DNA of 35,196 nucleotides from an uncultured Bacillota bacterium (GTDB taxonomy: Bacteria; Bacillota; Clostridia; Peptostreptococcales; Anaerovoracaceae). Positions 8,453-16,704 of the stretch are shown here, piece after piece. The stretch's first letter is position 1; the number at the start of each line of letters is the position of its first letter. The stretch is from the NCBI GenBank assembly GCA_949292945.1, contig CASFAX010000014.1:1-35196 (forward strand). The letters are read 5' to 3'. Under the pieces are notes generated by a model. It was given only the letters and a program-made list of their open reading frames with translations. It ran no database searches and was not told the DNA's origin. Made by a program: the position numbers and the translations under genes.

Positions 8453-9340
8453 TTACGACTCTTCCCCGGCCATTTCTATGAATTCATTCATCTCCCTGGT
8501 GTGCCATTTTTCCTTGTGGGAGAATATCTGCCGGTACAGGGATGCGCGGTAGTCGGTGACATGGAGTATGGAAAGGCGTCCCTGCTCGATGCTGCGGTTT
8601 ACTGCGTAGAGGGGAAGAAAGGATACGCCCCTGTTGATTTCAAGCATTTTGATTATAAACGACGTGTCGCTGCACTCCAGAGCCGGAGTAAGGGACACGT
8701 TTTTTGATTCCAGATAGTGATCCAGAACTCGGCGGTAGTTGGCGTTTCTCTCGGTGAGATAAAAGGGCATGCCGAAGAGGTCGCTCATCCTAAGTCCTTC
8801 CGGGCGATTAAGCTCTCCGGCAAGGGAAGAAGAGGCGACGAATACCACATCCTCTTTCTGTTCCATAAGCTTTCTCCAGCTGTTGTTGTACCTGGGTTCG
8901 TCGAGGACGTATATGAGGTCTACATCGCCTCGCTCCATGAGGGAAATGAGCTCCTCGGGTTCTGCGGTGGTGACGCGGACGTTAACGCCGGGGTGTCTGT
9001 CCCAGTAACGCTTTAACAAAGCCGGAAGCTTTGCATCGCAAAGGGAAGAGATGGTGCCGATGTGAAGGCTCCCGTGAAGAGGGCCGGTGTCCGATACGGA
9101 AAGCCGGGCTTTGTTCACCTCGTTTACAATTTCGTATGACCGGTTGAGAAACTGGTATCCCGGATCTGTAAGTGAAATATGCTTTCCCATGCGGTCAAAG
9201 AGCCTGGTTCCCAGCTCGTCTTCCAGCTGTTTTATCTGTACTGTCACGGCGGACTGAGAATATCCCAGGCTTTCTGCAGCCTTTGAAAAACTGTTAAACT
9301 GAGCTACCCTTATGAAAGTGGTTATCTGTCGTAATTCCAT
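8453..9340 (-). CDS. LysR-family transcriptional regulator, probably of the serine operon
   Basis: A 295-residue LysR-type regulator. The N-terminal winged helix-turn-helix is clear (MELRQITTFIRVAQFNSFSKAAESLGYSQSAVTVQIKQLEDELGTRLFDR, in two parts). It is followed by a linker helix and a periplasmic-binding-protein-like effector domain (HIGTISSLCDAKLPALLKRY...). It is transcribed away from sdaAB with a 128-base shared control region that contains an AT-rich palindrome. By the usual LysR logic it would control the divergent serine dehydratase-transporter genes, possibly with serine as effector (inference). Confidence 0.9.
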   Translation of the reverse strand: MELRQITTFIRVAQFNSFSKAAESLGYSQSAVTVQIKQLEDELGTRLFDRMGKHISLTDPGYQFLNRSYEIVNEVNKARLSVSDTGPLHGSLHIGTISSLCDAKLPALLKRYWDRHPGVNVRVTTAEPEELISLMERGDVDLIYVLDEPRYNNSWRKLMEQKEDVVFVASSSLAGELNRPEGLRMSDLFGMPFYLTERNANYRRVLDHYLESKNVSLTPALECSDTSFIIKMLEINRGVSFLPLYAVNRSIEQGRLSILHVTDYRASLYRQIFSHKEKWHTREMNEFIEMAGEES

Positions 9341-9368
9341 AATGCGCCTTTTGTCCCTGCATAGTATT

Positions 9369-9396
9369 AAAAATATTAAATGATAATATTATTTTT
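9369..9396. promoter_or_regulatory. AT-rich palindrome, candidate LysR operator
   Basis: AAAAATATTA (9369-9378), a 5-base centre, then TAATATT-A-TTTTT (9384-9396) form a near-perfect inverted repeat. It lies just upstream of the sdaAB -35 element and about 30 bases before the LysR start codon. Its position fits an activator site serving both divergent genes. The assignment is inference. Confidence 0.5.
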
Positions 9397-9402
9397 ATGA
9401 AT

Positions 9403-9431
9403 TTGACGAATGCTTAATGACAGAATATACT
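9403..9431 (+). promoter_or_regulatory. Sigma-A-type promoter for sdaAB-sdaAA-sstT
   Basis: TTGACG at 9403-9408 and TATACT at 9426-9431 are separated by exactly 17 bases, close to consensus. The sdaAB ATG follows 37 bases later. Confidence 0.7.
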
Positions 9432-9468
9432 AACCATATCGATAAGTCAAGGGAAAGGAGAAAAAGAC

Positions 9469-10137
9469 ATGTCCTTTGTAAGCGTTTTCGACGTGCTGGG
9501 ACCGAAGATGATAGGGCCGTCCAGCTCCCATACCGCCGGAGCTGCCGTAATCGCATACCTGGCACAGAAGATGATAGCTCCGCCTATGGTCAGAGCGGAC
9601 TTCAGACTCTACGGATCCTTTGCGAAGACCTACCGGGGCCACGGAACCGACCGGGCTTTGCTGGGAGGAATCATGGGATTTGAAACCGACGATGTAAGGA
9701 TAAGGGATTCTTTTCAGATTGCTGAGGAGAGAGGGCTTAAGTATAAGTTTACTCCCTGCGATGCCGAAACGGACGTTCATCCGAACACTGTGGACATAAG
9801 GATGGAAAATGCCGCAGGGCAGGTCATGACCATTCGCGGGGAATCCCTGGGAGGAGGCAAAGTCCGCATATCCAGAATAAACGGAGTGCAGGTGGATTTC
9901 ACGGGAGATTACAGCACGGTGGTGGTAGTTCAGCAGGACAAACCGGGAGTAGTGGCTCACATTACGAAGGTGCTCAGCGACGCAAACATAAACATCGCCT
10001 TCATGAGGCTGTTCAGAGAATCAAAGGGGTGCACCGCATACACAATCGTGGAGTCAGACGGACATTTTCCTGAGGGAATTGTTGAGCCGCTGAGGGAAAA
10101 TCCTAACATCAAAGACGTCATGATTGTAGAGCCTTAG
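9469..10137 (+). CDS. sdaAB: L-serine dehydratase, beta subunit (iron-sulfur dependent)
   Basis: Small subunit of the two-subunit [4Fe-4S] serine dehydratase found in Firmicutes, which with the alpha subunit converts L-serine to pyruvate and ammonia. The 222-residue protein begins with VFDVLGPKMIGPSSSHTAGA, the family's signature, and contains GHGTDRALLGGIMG. It ends in an ACT domain (about 146-220, TVVVVQQDKPGVVAHITKVLSDANINIAFMRLFR in two parts), the usual allosteric module. GGGAAAGGAG lies 8 bases before the ATG. The alpha-subunit gene follows after 11 bases. Confidence 0.95.
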   Translation: MSFVSVFDVLGPKMIGPSSSHTAGAAVIAYLAQKMIAPPMVRADFRLYGSFAKTYRGHGTDRALLGGIMGFETDDVRIRDSFQIAEERGLKYKFTPCDAETDVHPNTVDIRMENAAGQVMTIRGESLGGGKVRISRINGVQVDFTGDYSTVVVVQQDKPGVVAHITKVLSDANINIAFMRLFRESKGCTAYTIVESDGHFPEGIVEPLRENPNIKDVMIVEP

Positions 10138-10148
10138 GAGGTAAGGAG

Positions 10149-11027
10149 ATGGATTTTAAAAACGCAAAAGAGCTTATAAAGATATGCGACGAGGAACAGT
10201 GTCTCATCTCCGAAGCCATGAGAAGGCGGGAATGCGACCTGGGGGAAATTCCGAGAGACGCGGCGGACCACCAGATGAATCAGGTTCTGGAAGTTATGAG
10301 AAATTCGGCCCACCAGCCCCTTAAAAATCCGGTAAAGTCCATGGGAGGACTTATAGGAGGCGAGGCGAAAAAGCTTTCAGACCATGTAGCAAAGGGAAGG
10401 GGTATATGTGGAGACGTGCTGGAAAGGGCCATGACCTATGCTGTAGCCGTCCTTGAAGTTAACGCTTCCATGGGGCTCATAGTAGCAGCGCCGACGGCAG
10501 GCTCGGCAGGAGTGGTTCCGGGACTTCTTCTGGCGCTTCAGGATACATATAGCATATCGGACGGAAGGATTGTGGATGGTCTTTATAACGCAGGAGCTAT
10601 AGGATATCTTGCCATGAGAAACGCCACAGTTGCTGGAGCCGTGGGAGGATGTCAGGCGGAAATAGGAGTGGCGGCGGCAATGGCCTCATCGGCAGCGGTA
10701 GAGCTGATGGGAGGAACGCCGCGGCAGAGCCTTGACGCAGCGTCTACCGTTCTGATGAACATGCTGGGTCTGGTGTGCGACCCGGTAGGAGGCCTTGTGG
10801 AATATCCGTGCCAGAACAGAAACGCGTCGGGAGTGGCCAACGCTCTCATTGCGGCAGAGCTTTCACTGAGCGGTGTGACCCAGCTCATACCCTTTGATGA
10901 AATGCTGGAAACCATGTACGCCGTAGGAAAACGCATTCCGATAGAGCTGAGGGAAACGGCCCTCGGAGGATGCGCAGCTTCGCCGTCAGCATGCAAATTC
11001 TGCAGTGCATGCGGGGCAGAAAAATGA
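10149..11027 (+). CDS. sdaAA: L-serine dehydratase, alpha subunit
   Basis: Catalytic, cluster-carrying subunit of the bacterial L-serine dehydratase, 292 residues, the usual length for the split Firmicutes form. Visible are AAPTAGSAGVVPGLLLALQD, GAVGGCQAEIGVAAAMAS, the cysteine region GLVCDPVGGLVEYPCQNRN and the C-terminal GGCAASPSACKFCSACG, which together supply the cysteines for the [4Fe-4S] cluster. TAGGAGGTAAGGAG precedes the ATG. The pyruvate it forms can feed ferredoxin reduction, which links it logically to the hydrogenase gene further on (inference). Confidence 0.95.
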   Translation: MDFKNAKELIKICDEEQCLISEAMRRRECDLGEIPRDAADHQMNQVLEVMRNSAHQPLKNPVKSMGGLIGGEAKKLSDHVAKGRGICGDVLERAMTYAVAVLEVNASMGLIVAAPTAGSAGVVPGLLLALQDTYSISDGRIVDGLYNAGAIGYLAMRNATVAGAVGGCQAEIGVAAAMASSAAVELMGGTPRQSLDAASTVLMNMLGLVCDPVGGLVEYPCQNRNASGVANALIAAELSLSGVTQLIPFDEMLETMYAVGKRIPIELRETALGGCAASPSACKFCSACGAEK

Positions 11028-11056
11028 TATAATCTTTAGGACGAGGAGGTAAAGAA

Positions 11057-12313
11057 ATGAAAAACGCAGTAAGACTTTGGAACAGTCTCAGTCTGGTAAA
11101 ACAGATTATAGTAGGTCTCATCATCGGAATTATACTGGCACTCACCCTTGGGGACAAAGTGTCCGGAATCACCATATTCGGAGATCTGTTCGTCAATGCC
11201 CTGAAAGGCGTGGCCCCTGTGCTCGTGTTCTTTATAGTAATGGGAGCCATCTGTCAGCATAAGAAGGGCCAGAAGACAAACATGAAATCCATCATAGTCC
11301 TTTACCTCCTGGGAACGTTTCTGGCAGGAACCTGTGCGGTAATTGCCAGCTTCATATTCCCAATGAGCATAGAGCTTACGGAGGGAGCAGGGGATGTGAC
11401 TCCTCCGGGAGGGCTTACCGAAGTTCTGGAAAACCTCATATTCCAGGTGGTGGCAAACCCTGTAGACGCCCTCATGAATGCAAACTACATAGGAATTCTT
11501 ACCTGGGCTATCCTCCTGGGTATAGCCTTAAGGCACGCTTCCGAAGGGACAAAGAAAGCAATCGGCGATATTTCCGATGCCGTATCGGCAGTGGTAAGAT
11601 GGGTAATAAAATTTGCGCCTCTGGGAGTTATGGGCCTCGTATTTAACGCCATAAACGAAGGGGGAATAGAAGCCCTCGGAGCATACGGAAAGCTGATAAT
11701 ACTGCTGGTTGGAACCATGGCGGTAGTTGCACTGGTGCTGAATCCTCTTATCGTGTTTGTAACCACGAGACAGAATCCTTACCCGCTGGTGTTCACATGT
11801 CTTAAGGACAGCGGAATAACAGCCTTCTTCACCAGAAGCTCTGCGGCAAATATTCCTGTGAACATGGCCCTCTGCGAAAGACTTGGCCTCGATGAGGATA
11901 CATATTCCATTTCAATTCCGCTGGGGTCTACCATAAACATGGCCGGTGCGTCAGTTACAATCTCCGTACTTACGCTGGCTGCGACAAATTCCCTGGGAAT
12001 AACCGTCGATTTCGGAACAGCTCTGCTTCTCTGCATAGTTTCCGCCATAAGCGCATGCGGCGCATCGGGAGTCGCAGGAGGAAGCCTTCTCCTCATACCT
12101 CTGGCATGTTCCCTCTTCGGAATACCAAATGACCTCGCAATGCAGGTGGTAGGCGTAGGCTTCATAATCGGAGTAATTCAGGATTCCTGCGAAACTGCAT
12201 TGAACTCCTCCACAGACGTACTGTTCACAGCAGCTGCGGATATAAGGAGCAAAAAACTGGCAAGGAAAGCGTCAGGTAAAGCGGAAGTGGAGCCGGTAAA
12301 GACGGCAGCATAA
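11057..12313 (+). CDS. sstT: Na+/serine(threonine) symporter SstT
   Basis: A 418-residue polytopic carrier of the dicarboxylate/amino acid:cation symporter family. It shows the SstT-type motifs [22 protein letters not shown] and [20 protein letters not shown], the second corresponding to the substrate- and Na+-binding region, and a long C-terminal hairpin with [17 protein letters not shown]. About eight membrane helices and two re-entrant loops are expected from the family. It follows sdaAA by 29 bases with its own GAGGAGG-type ribosome site, so import and deamination of serine are probably co-transcribed. A polar tail ([18 protein letters not shown]) ends the protein. Confidence 0.94.
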   Translation: MKNAVRLWNSLSLVKQIIVGLIIGIILALTLGDKVSGITIFGDLFVNALKGVAPVLVFFIVMGAICQHKKGQKTNMKSIIVLYLLGTFLAGTCAVIASFIFPMSIELTEGAGDVTPPGGLTEVLENLIFQVVANPVDALMNANYIGILTWAILLGIALRHASEGTKKAIGDISDAVSAVVRWVIKFAPLGVMGLVFNAINEGGIEALGAYGKLIILLVGTMAVVALVLNPLIVFVTTRQNPYPLVFTCLKDSGITAFFTRSSAANIPVNMALCERLGLDEDTYSISIPLGSTINMAGASVTISVLTLAATNSLGITVDFGTALLLCIVSAISACGASGVAGGSLLLIPLACSLFGIPNDLAMQVVGVGFIIGVIQDSCETALNSSTDVLFTAAADIRSKKLARKASGKAEVEPVKTAA

Positions 12314-12328
12314 ACATAAACGACAGAA

Positions 12329-12360
12329 AGGGAAGGCCTATTTCAGACCTTCCCTTATAT
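12329..12360. terminator. Hairpin between convergent sstT and aroB
   Basis: AGGGAAGG (12329-12336) pairs with CCTTCCCT (12348-12355) around an 11-base loop, followed by an AT-rich run. It overlaps the last codons of aroB on the minus strand, so it is probably a terminator mainly for the serine operon. The T-tract is weak. Confidence 0.5.
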
Positions 12361-13381
12361 ATTCCTTTAGGGATGATATTGAAATTTTATGAAGGCTGCA
12401 TTTGCCGAACCTTTCGGGAACTATGACGCTGATTTTGTCGCCGTAGATTTTCTTATCCATGAGGGCGAGGGCGTAAATTTCGTCAGGGGAGTAGCGGCAC
12501 CCGGTTTCAAACCCCAGCCTGTTGAAAATCTCAGAAAGCTCTCCGCTTATATCCGTACCGGTAAGGCCCGTTCTGAATGCAGCTTTTGATTCTGCCACCA
12601 TTCCGATGGCTACCGCGTGACCGTGAGGCAGGCTGTACGAACTGAGCTTTTCCACTGCGTGGCCTATGGTGTGGCCAAAGCCGAGAATCTGACGAAGCCC
12701 GTAGCATCTCTCGTCCGCCTCGATGAGGGATTTTTTTATGGAGATGCACCGCTCCATGACGTACTCGTAATCCTCCGCCAGAATGTGGTCTGCAAGGCTG
12801 CTTTCGGAAATTGCGGCAAACTTCATGGCCTCCGCCGCTCCGTCTTTGAGTCTTTGCTCTGAAAGGCTCTCAAAGTACTTGTAGTCGCACAGAACCAGGG
12901 ATGGCTGCCAGAAAGCGCCCACAAGGTTTTTGCCGCTCATAAGGTTAAGCCCGGTCTCGCCGCCGTAGGCCGCGTCTATTGCCGCCTCGTAGGTAGTCGG
13001 TATCTGAATGTATTTGATTCCGCGCATGTAAGTCGCCGCAGCAAAGCCTGCAATGTCCCCGACGGTTCCTCCTCCCAGGGCGATTATGGCGTCGGATCTG
13101 GTGATTCCTTCATCGGCGAGAGCTTCCAGAATGTTGGTGTACGTAGTCAGGTTCTTGGAATGTTCGCCGGGAGGAAAAACGATTTTGGACGTCTGAAAAC
13201 CGCTTTCTATCAGGGAAGTCAGCAGAACCTGTGAATAGAGGTTGTTGACCGTGCTGTCCGTAATGATGCACAGCCTGCACGGCTCCAGAACCTCCCTTAT
13301 ATAAGTTCCGGCATCCTTTATTATGTCGTGGCCTGTTATAACGTCGTAGGCAGTCGACGCTGAAATAGTGAATTTTTTCAT
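12338..13381 (-). CDS. aroB: 3-dehydroquinate synthase
   Basis: Second enzyme of the shikimate pathway: NAD- and metal-dependent cyclisation of DAHP to 3-dehydroquinate. The 347-residue protein shows PPGEHSKNLTTYTNILEAL, the NAD-binding ALGGGTVGDIAGFAAATYMRGIKYIQIPTT (in two parts), a conserved KNLVGAFWQP strand, and the metal-ligand region GLRQILGFGHTIGHAVEKLSSY with HGHAVAIGM. All other aromatic pathway genes are absent from the window, so it appears to stand alone. It converges on sstT and is divergent from the SanA-like gene. Confidence 0.94.
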   Translation of the reverse strand: MKKFTISASTAYDVITGHDIIKDAGTYIREVLEPCRLCIITDSTVNNLYSQVLLTSLIESGFQTSKIVFPPGEHSKNLTTYTNILEALADEGITRSDAIIALGGGTVGDIAGFAAATYMRGIKYIQIPTTYEAAIDAAYGGETGLNLMSGKNLVGAFWQPSLVLCDYKYFESLSEQRLKDGAAEAMKFAAISESSLADHILAEDYEYVMERCISIKKSLIEADERCYGLRQILGFGHTIGHAVEKLSSYSLPHGHAVAIGMVAESKAAFRTGLTGTDISGELSEIFNRLGFETGCRYSPDEIYALALMDKKIYGDKISVIVPERFGKCSLHKISISSLKEYIREGLK

Positions 13382-13460
13382 GGCTGCTCCCTGAGCTTAA
13401 AAATTTTTGGTATTAAGGTCAAAAATTTAACAAAATACACGAGAAAAAAGTATTGCTTTG

Positions 13461-13469
13461 TGGTATACT
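13461..13469 (+). promoter_or_regulatory. Extended -10 promoter candidate upstream of the SanA-like gene
   Basis: TGGTATACT has the TGn extension plus a near-consensus -10. No good -35 lies 16-18 bases upstream. It is in the 161-base gap between the divergent aroB and SanA-like genes. Confidence 0.4.
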
Positions 13470-13510
13470 ACTGTAGCGGTTGTATTATACACGATTACTA
13501 GAATTGTATC

Positions 13511-13525
13511 ACACTTTGCAAGTGT
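13511..13525. promoter_or_regulatory. Perfect short inverted repeat before the SanA-like gene
   Basis: ACACTT-TGC-AAGTGT is a perfect 6-bp inverted repeat with a 3-base centre, just upstream of the ribosome site (AAAGGGG). It could be an operator or a small hairpin that affects translation; nothing in the sequence distinguishes these. Confidence 0.35.
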
Positions 13526-13542
13526 TTGTAAAAGGGGTATAG

Positions 13543-14310
13543 ATGAAATTTAAGAAAGCGATTAAGTTATTTATATTTATAATAATCACCGTTACGGTTA
13601 TCGCAGGCTTTGTCGCCATGATGGTGAATAATCACGTGGTTCAGGACGCCAAAGAGTGTATACAGTATTCTTTTGACGGCATCGACGAGGACAGGGACGA
13701 TGAACCTGACGGATACGCGGGAAGCTCCACGGAGGAAGCCGAAATTCCGAGCGACGTTTCCGCAGCTTTACGGAAGGCGGACGCCGACTGCATTCTGGTT
13801 CTGGGAGCAGGCATAATAGACAGGGAGACGCCGACCCCAATGCTGAAGGACAGGCTTGACGCGGGGATAAGATTATATAAGGAAGGTTTTGCGCCGAAGA
13901 TTCTCCTGTCGGGAGATAACGGAACCAAAGGCCACAACGAGATTCACGTAATGCTGAACTACGTACTGGATGCAGGTGTTCCGGCGGAAGACGTTTTCTG
14001 CGACCATGCAGGTTTTTCCACCTATGAGTCCATGGAAAGAGCCAGGGACATCTTCGGAGTGAAGTCGGCCATCGTGGTGAGCCAGACGTATCACGAATAC
14101 AGAGCCATTTACATAGGCGAAAAGCTGGGCCTTGATCTTGTCGGAGTGGCTTCGGATCAGGAGAAGTATTCCGGCCAGCCGTACAGAGAGCTCAGAGAAA
14201 TTGCGGCCAGAAACAAAGACTTCTTCATGATGCTGTTTAACATGGGGTCGTCTACAGACGGAGAAGAGATTCCTATTACGGGAAGCGGAGAAATTTCTCA
14301 CGGTGAGTGA
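13543..14310 (+). CDS. SanA/YdcF/ElyC-like (DUF218) membrane-anchored protein
   Basis: A 255-residue protein with a basic start, one membrane segment (about 8-27) and a DUF218-fold domain. The domain begins DCILVLGAGIIDRETPTPMLKDRLDAG, continues with ILLSGDNGTKGHNEIHVM and the conserved YESMERARDIFGVKSAIVVSQTYHEYRA, and ends near FFMMLF. SanA-type members affect envelope permeability and YdcF types bind SAM, but the reaction is not established. A polar, acidic linker (about 45-70) separates membrane and domain. The hydrogenase gene follows 38 bases later and may be co-transcribed; the short gap carries the word CAGATAAGGA twice, the second copy forming the hydrogenase ribosome site. Confidence 0.82.
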   Translation: MKFKKAIKLFIFIIITVTVIAGFVAMMVNNHVVQDAKECIQYSFDGIDEDRDDEPDGYAGSSTEEAEIPSDVSAALRKADADCILVLGAGIIDRETPTPMLKDRLDAGIRLYKEGFAPKILLSGDNGTKGHNEIHVMLNYVLDAGVPAEDVFCDHAGFSTYESMERARDIFGVKSAIVVSQTYHEYRAIYIGEKLGLDLVGVASDQEKYSGQPYRELREIAARNKDFFMMLFNMGSSTDGEEIPITGSGEISHGE

Positions 14311-14348
14311 GTTCAGATAAGGACAAAATATGCAGATAAGGAGGATTT

Positions 14349-15791
14349 ATGAACAAACTATTTGAGAACAGAGTTCAGGAAATTAAGTACAGGGTGCTCA
14401 GAGAGGTTGCCATCCAGACGTGGAAGGGCAACGACGTGTTTGCGGAATTCAACGAAGTCGCAAGCAAGGTAATTCTCGACAATGAACCCCCTGACAGGTG
14501 CTGTATATATAAAGACCGCGCTATCGTGGCAGAGAGGATGAGACTGGCCATCGGCGGAAGCAAGTCGAAGAAGAGCGTGGTTCAGGTAATTCCTATCGCT
14601 TGCGACGAATGTCCGGAAGCGGGCTACGTGGTAACAGACCTTTGCAGAGGATGTCTTGCTCATAACTGCATTGCAAGCTGCAAGCGCGACGCCATAACCA
14701 TCGACAACAACCATCACGCTCACATAGATAAGACAAAGTGTGTAGAGTGTGGAAAGTGCGCATCTTCCTGCCAGTACAGCGCAATCCACAACTTCAAGAG
14801 ACCTTGTGAAAGGGCTTGCAAGGTGGGAGCTATCTCCATGGCTCCGGGCGGAGAAGCATCCATAGACGATGAAAAGTGCATAAGCTGCGGAGCCTGCGTG
14901 TACCACTGCCCGTTCGGCGCTACCGTAGACGTATCCAGCATCGTGGATGTTATAAAGCTTATAAAGGAACATGAAGAGGATCCGGAAAAGCCGCCTGTAA
15001 TCGCCATCGTTGCTCCGTCCATCGCCAGCCAGTTCCTCTACGCAAATCTGGGTCAGGTAATCACCGGAATCAGAAAGCTGGGCTTCAAGAGAGTTCTGGA
15101 AGTGGCTCTGGGAGCAGACATGGTAGCTCACAAGGAATCCCTGGAACTGGTGGAGAAGGGCTTCCTTACCTCATCCTGCTGCCCGGCTTTCGTAAAGTAC
15201 ATAGAGACAGCATTTCCTACTATGGTGGACAAGATTTCTCATAATCTGTCGCCTATGGCGGAGCTTGCACGCTTTGTCAAAGAGAGCAACCCGGAGTACA
15301 AGATAGTTTTCATAGGGCCTTGCATCGCAAAGAAAGCCGAGGTTAGAAAACCTGAAGTAAACCAGTACGTAGACTATGCCATCACATTCGAAGAGCTTCA
15401 GGCCCTTTTCGACAGCAAGAACATCGTCCTCGGAGAGCTGGAGGAAACCGAGTGGAACCAGGCGTCCTACTACGGAAGAATCTTTGCAAGAGCCGGCGGA
15501 CTTACGGAAGCTGTAAAGCAGGCGCTCAAAGAACAGGGAATCACAGATTTTGAGCTGAAACCGATAGCCTGCGACGGCATAGATCAGTGCAAATCCGCAT
15601 TGCTTCGCGCCAGCAAAGGCGTTCTGCCTAACAACTTCATCGAGGGAATGGCATGCGTCGGCGGCTGCGTAGGCGGAAGCGGAAACATGATAAAGTACGA
15701 AGAAGCCCCTAAGCAGATGAAGGCAAGAATTGAAACAGCCACCGAGACTGAGATACTCTCCAACATCAAGAAGCAGATAAATATCATATAA
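14349..15791 (+). CDS. Monomeric [FeFe] hydrogenase, group B
   Basis: A 480-residue iron-only hydrogenase. The H-cluster ligands are all present: C278 in TSSCCPAF (C277 would be the proton-transfer cysteine), C325 in FIGPCIAKKAE, and C436 and C440 in MACVGGCVGG. The PAF sequence after the first cysteines and the N-terminal arrangement fit the poorly studied group B rather than group A. The N-terminal half carries cysteines for several [4Fe-4S] clusters: C99/C102/C107/C111, C131/C134/C137/C141, C153/C157, C177/C180/C183/C187. No partner subunits or HydEFG maturases are nearby. The physiological role (H2 evolution, uptake or redox sensing) is unknown for the group. Confidence 0.92.
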   Translation: MNKLFENRVQEIKYRVLREVAIQTWKGNDVFAEFNEVASKVILDNEPPDRCCIYKDRAIVAERMRLAIGGSKSKKSVVQVIPIACDECPEAGYVVTDLCRGCLAHNCIASCKRDAITIDNNHHAHIDKTKCVECGKCASSCQYSAIHNFKRPCERACKVGAISMAPGGEASIDDEKCISCGACVYHCPFGATVDVSSIVDVIKLIKEHEEDPEKPPVIAIVAPSIASQFLYANLGQVITGIRKLGFKRVLEVALGADMVAHKESLELVEKGFLTSSCCPAFVKYIETAFPTMVDKISHNLSPMAELARFVKESNPEYKIVFIGPCIAKKAEVRKPEVNQYVDYAITFEELQALFDSKNIVLGELEETEWNQASYYGRIFARAGGLTEAVKQALKEQGITDFELKPIACDGIDQCKSALLRASKGVLPNNFIEGMACVGGCVGGSGNMIKYEEAPKQMKARIETATETEILSNIKKQINII

Positions 15792-15820
15792 AATAGATAT
15801 TGGATTTCGTTCAGTGTTCG

Positions 15821-15869
15821 AGTGTTCGATGTGAAACCGGTTTTCAGCCGGCCGCATCGAACACTTTTT
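15821..15869 (+). terminator. Rho-independent terminator of the hydrogenase gene
   Basis: AGTGTTCGATG (15821-15831) pairs perfectly with CATCGAACACT (15855-15865), followed by TTTT. The loop contains a second small CCGG/CCGG hairpin. The stem contains two copies of the word repeated through this intergenic region. Confidence 0.8.
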
Positions 15870-16023
15870 CGATTTCAAAGCTAAATTTCGGCTTATACAT
15901 CGAACATCTGAGCATTTGACGGCAGTTTTTCACAGGATTTGTTCGATGTCCGCGGTGATTTAAGGCTTTGAGGTCGAAAAAACGTTCTGTCTGAATGTCG
16001 AAATACGCGTATGACATCGAACA
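15823..16023. repeat. Five copies of the word TGTTCGATGT in alternating orientation
   Basis: Copies are at 15823-15832 (forward), 15854-15863 (reverse, one mismatch), 15897-15906 (reverse), 15940-15949 (forward) and 16014-16023 (reverse). The first two form the terminator stem. Copies three and four form a perfect 10-bp inverted repeat with a 33-base centre. The fifth lies 14 bases upstream of the -35 of the lipoprotein gene. No coding potential is seen in this 305-base gap. Spacing is irregular, so this is not a CRISPR array. Confidence 0.85.
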
Positions 16024-16037
16024 AGAGAATGCAGCCA

Positions 16038-16066
16038 TTGCATCACATAGATTATTCAGATATAAT
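16038..16066 (+). promoter_or_regulatory. Sigma-A-type promoter for the lipoprotein gene
   Basis: TTGCAT (16038-16043) and a perfect TATAAT (16061-16066) are separated by 17 bases. The start codon follows about 30-40 bases downstream. Confidence 0.75.
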
Positions 16067-16096
16067 CTAGCCATCATATAAGGCGAGGAAGGGGGC

Positions 16097-16612
16097 GTGA
16101 AGGAAATGAAAGTGAACAAGAAATTTTTCGGAAGAATTGCAGGCCTGACGCTGGCGCTGTCCGTTGCGGTTATGACAGGATGCAGCGCCGCAGGTTCGGG
16201 CGACAGTGAGTTCCCTACTGACGAAGCCGGTTACCCGGATAAAGATTCAGTTATGATAAACGGAGATGTCTATGAAACGGGCTTTGGAGAAGAAGGGGAA
16301 GGCTCGGGATATGAAGCCGATATACAGGTCAGGGCTGGTGATGACGGCAGCGTGACCGTGGTGCTGCCGCAGATTATTCCTACCCATACCTGGTGTATGG
16401 AAGAAAAACAGGATGTGCATCTTAAAAGTTTTGAAACGGTTGAAACGGGTGTGACTGAGGAGCGCGAGGGTCAGTCAGACGCCTTACAGAGCTTTACGTT
16501 TACTGCGGATTCCGTAAGCACGATTCACTTTAAATGGGTAAACGTGAACGAGTCCGGCAAGGCGTTTTCGGAAAAGATTGCGGACAGGGAACTTAGAGTG
16601 ACGATTTCGTAA
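16097..16612 (+). CDS. Predicted lipoprotein with chagasin-like (I42) C-terminal domain
   Basis: A 171-residue exported protein. After a basic start and hydrophobic stretch (LTLALSVAVMTGC) the lipobox cysteine is at about residue 29, indicating lipid anchoring. A Ser/Gly/Glu-rich linker follows. The C-terminal half (VTVVLPQIIPTHTWCMEE ... FTFTADSVSTIHFKW) resembles the chagasin/inhibitor I42 fold, in which an NPTTGYxW-type loop blocks cysteine proteases. The loop is only loosely conserved here (PTHTW), so the inhibitor role is tentative. The start may be GTG 16097 or ATG 16106; both lie behind GGAAGGGGG. The gene has its own strong promoter and terminator. Confidence 0.72.
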   Translation: MKEMKVNKKFFGRIAGLTLALSVAVMTGCSAAGSGDSEFPTDEAGYPDKDSVMINGDVYETGFGEEGEGSGYEADIQVRAGDDGSVTVVLPQIIPTHTWCMEEKQDVHLKSFETVETGVTEEREGQSDALQSFTFTADSVSTIHFKWVNVNESGKAFSEKIADRELRVTIS

Positions 16613-16623
16613 GGCGGCAGGCG

Positions 16624-16677
16624 TAAAAGCTGCTCAATCCCTAATGGAATAAAAAGAGCGGGCACCAGATTCGATTG
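16624..16677. repeat. 54-bp direct repeat, left copy
   Basis: Matches 18091-18144 at 52 of 54 positions (begins TAAAAGCTGCTC, ends CCAGATTCGATTG). The pair brackets the AlbA_2-type regulator gene. This copy contributes the left arm of the bidirectional terminator at 16652-16696. Confidence 0.9.
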
Positions 16678-16696
16678 ACTGATTGCCTGCTCTTTT
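16652..16696. terminator. Bidirectional terminator between the lipoprotein and AlbA_2 genes
   Basis: AAAAGAGCGGGCA (16652-16664) pairs with TGCCTGCTCTTTT (16684-16696) with a single G-T pair. The A-run and T-run on the two sides let it serve both converging genes. Confidence 0.8.
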
Positions 16697-16704
16697 GGGT
16701 ACAC

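Noticed and set aside
15823..16023. CRISPR array
   Set aside because: Words are only 10 bp, alternate in orientation and have irregular spacing; no cas genes.
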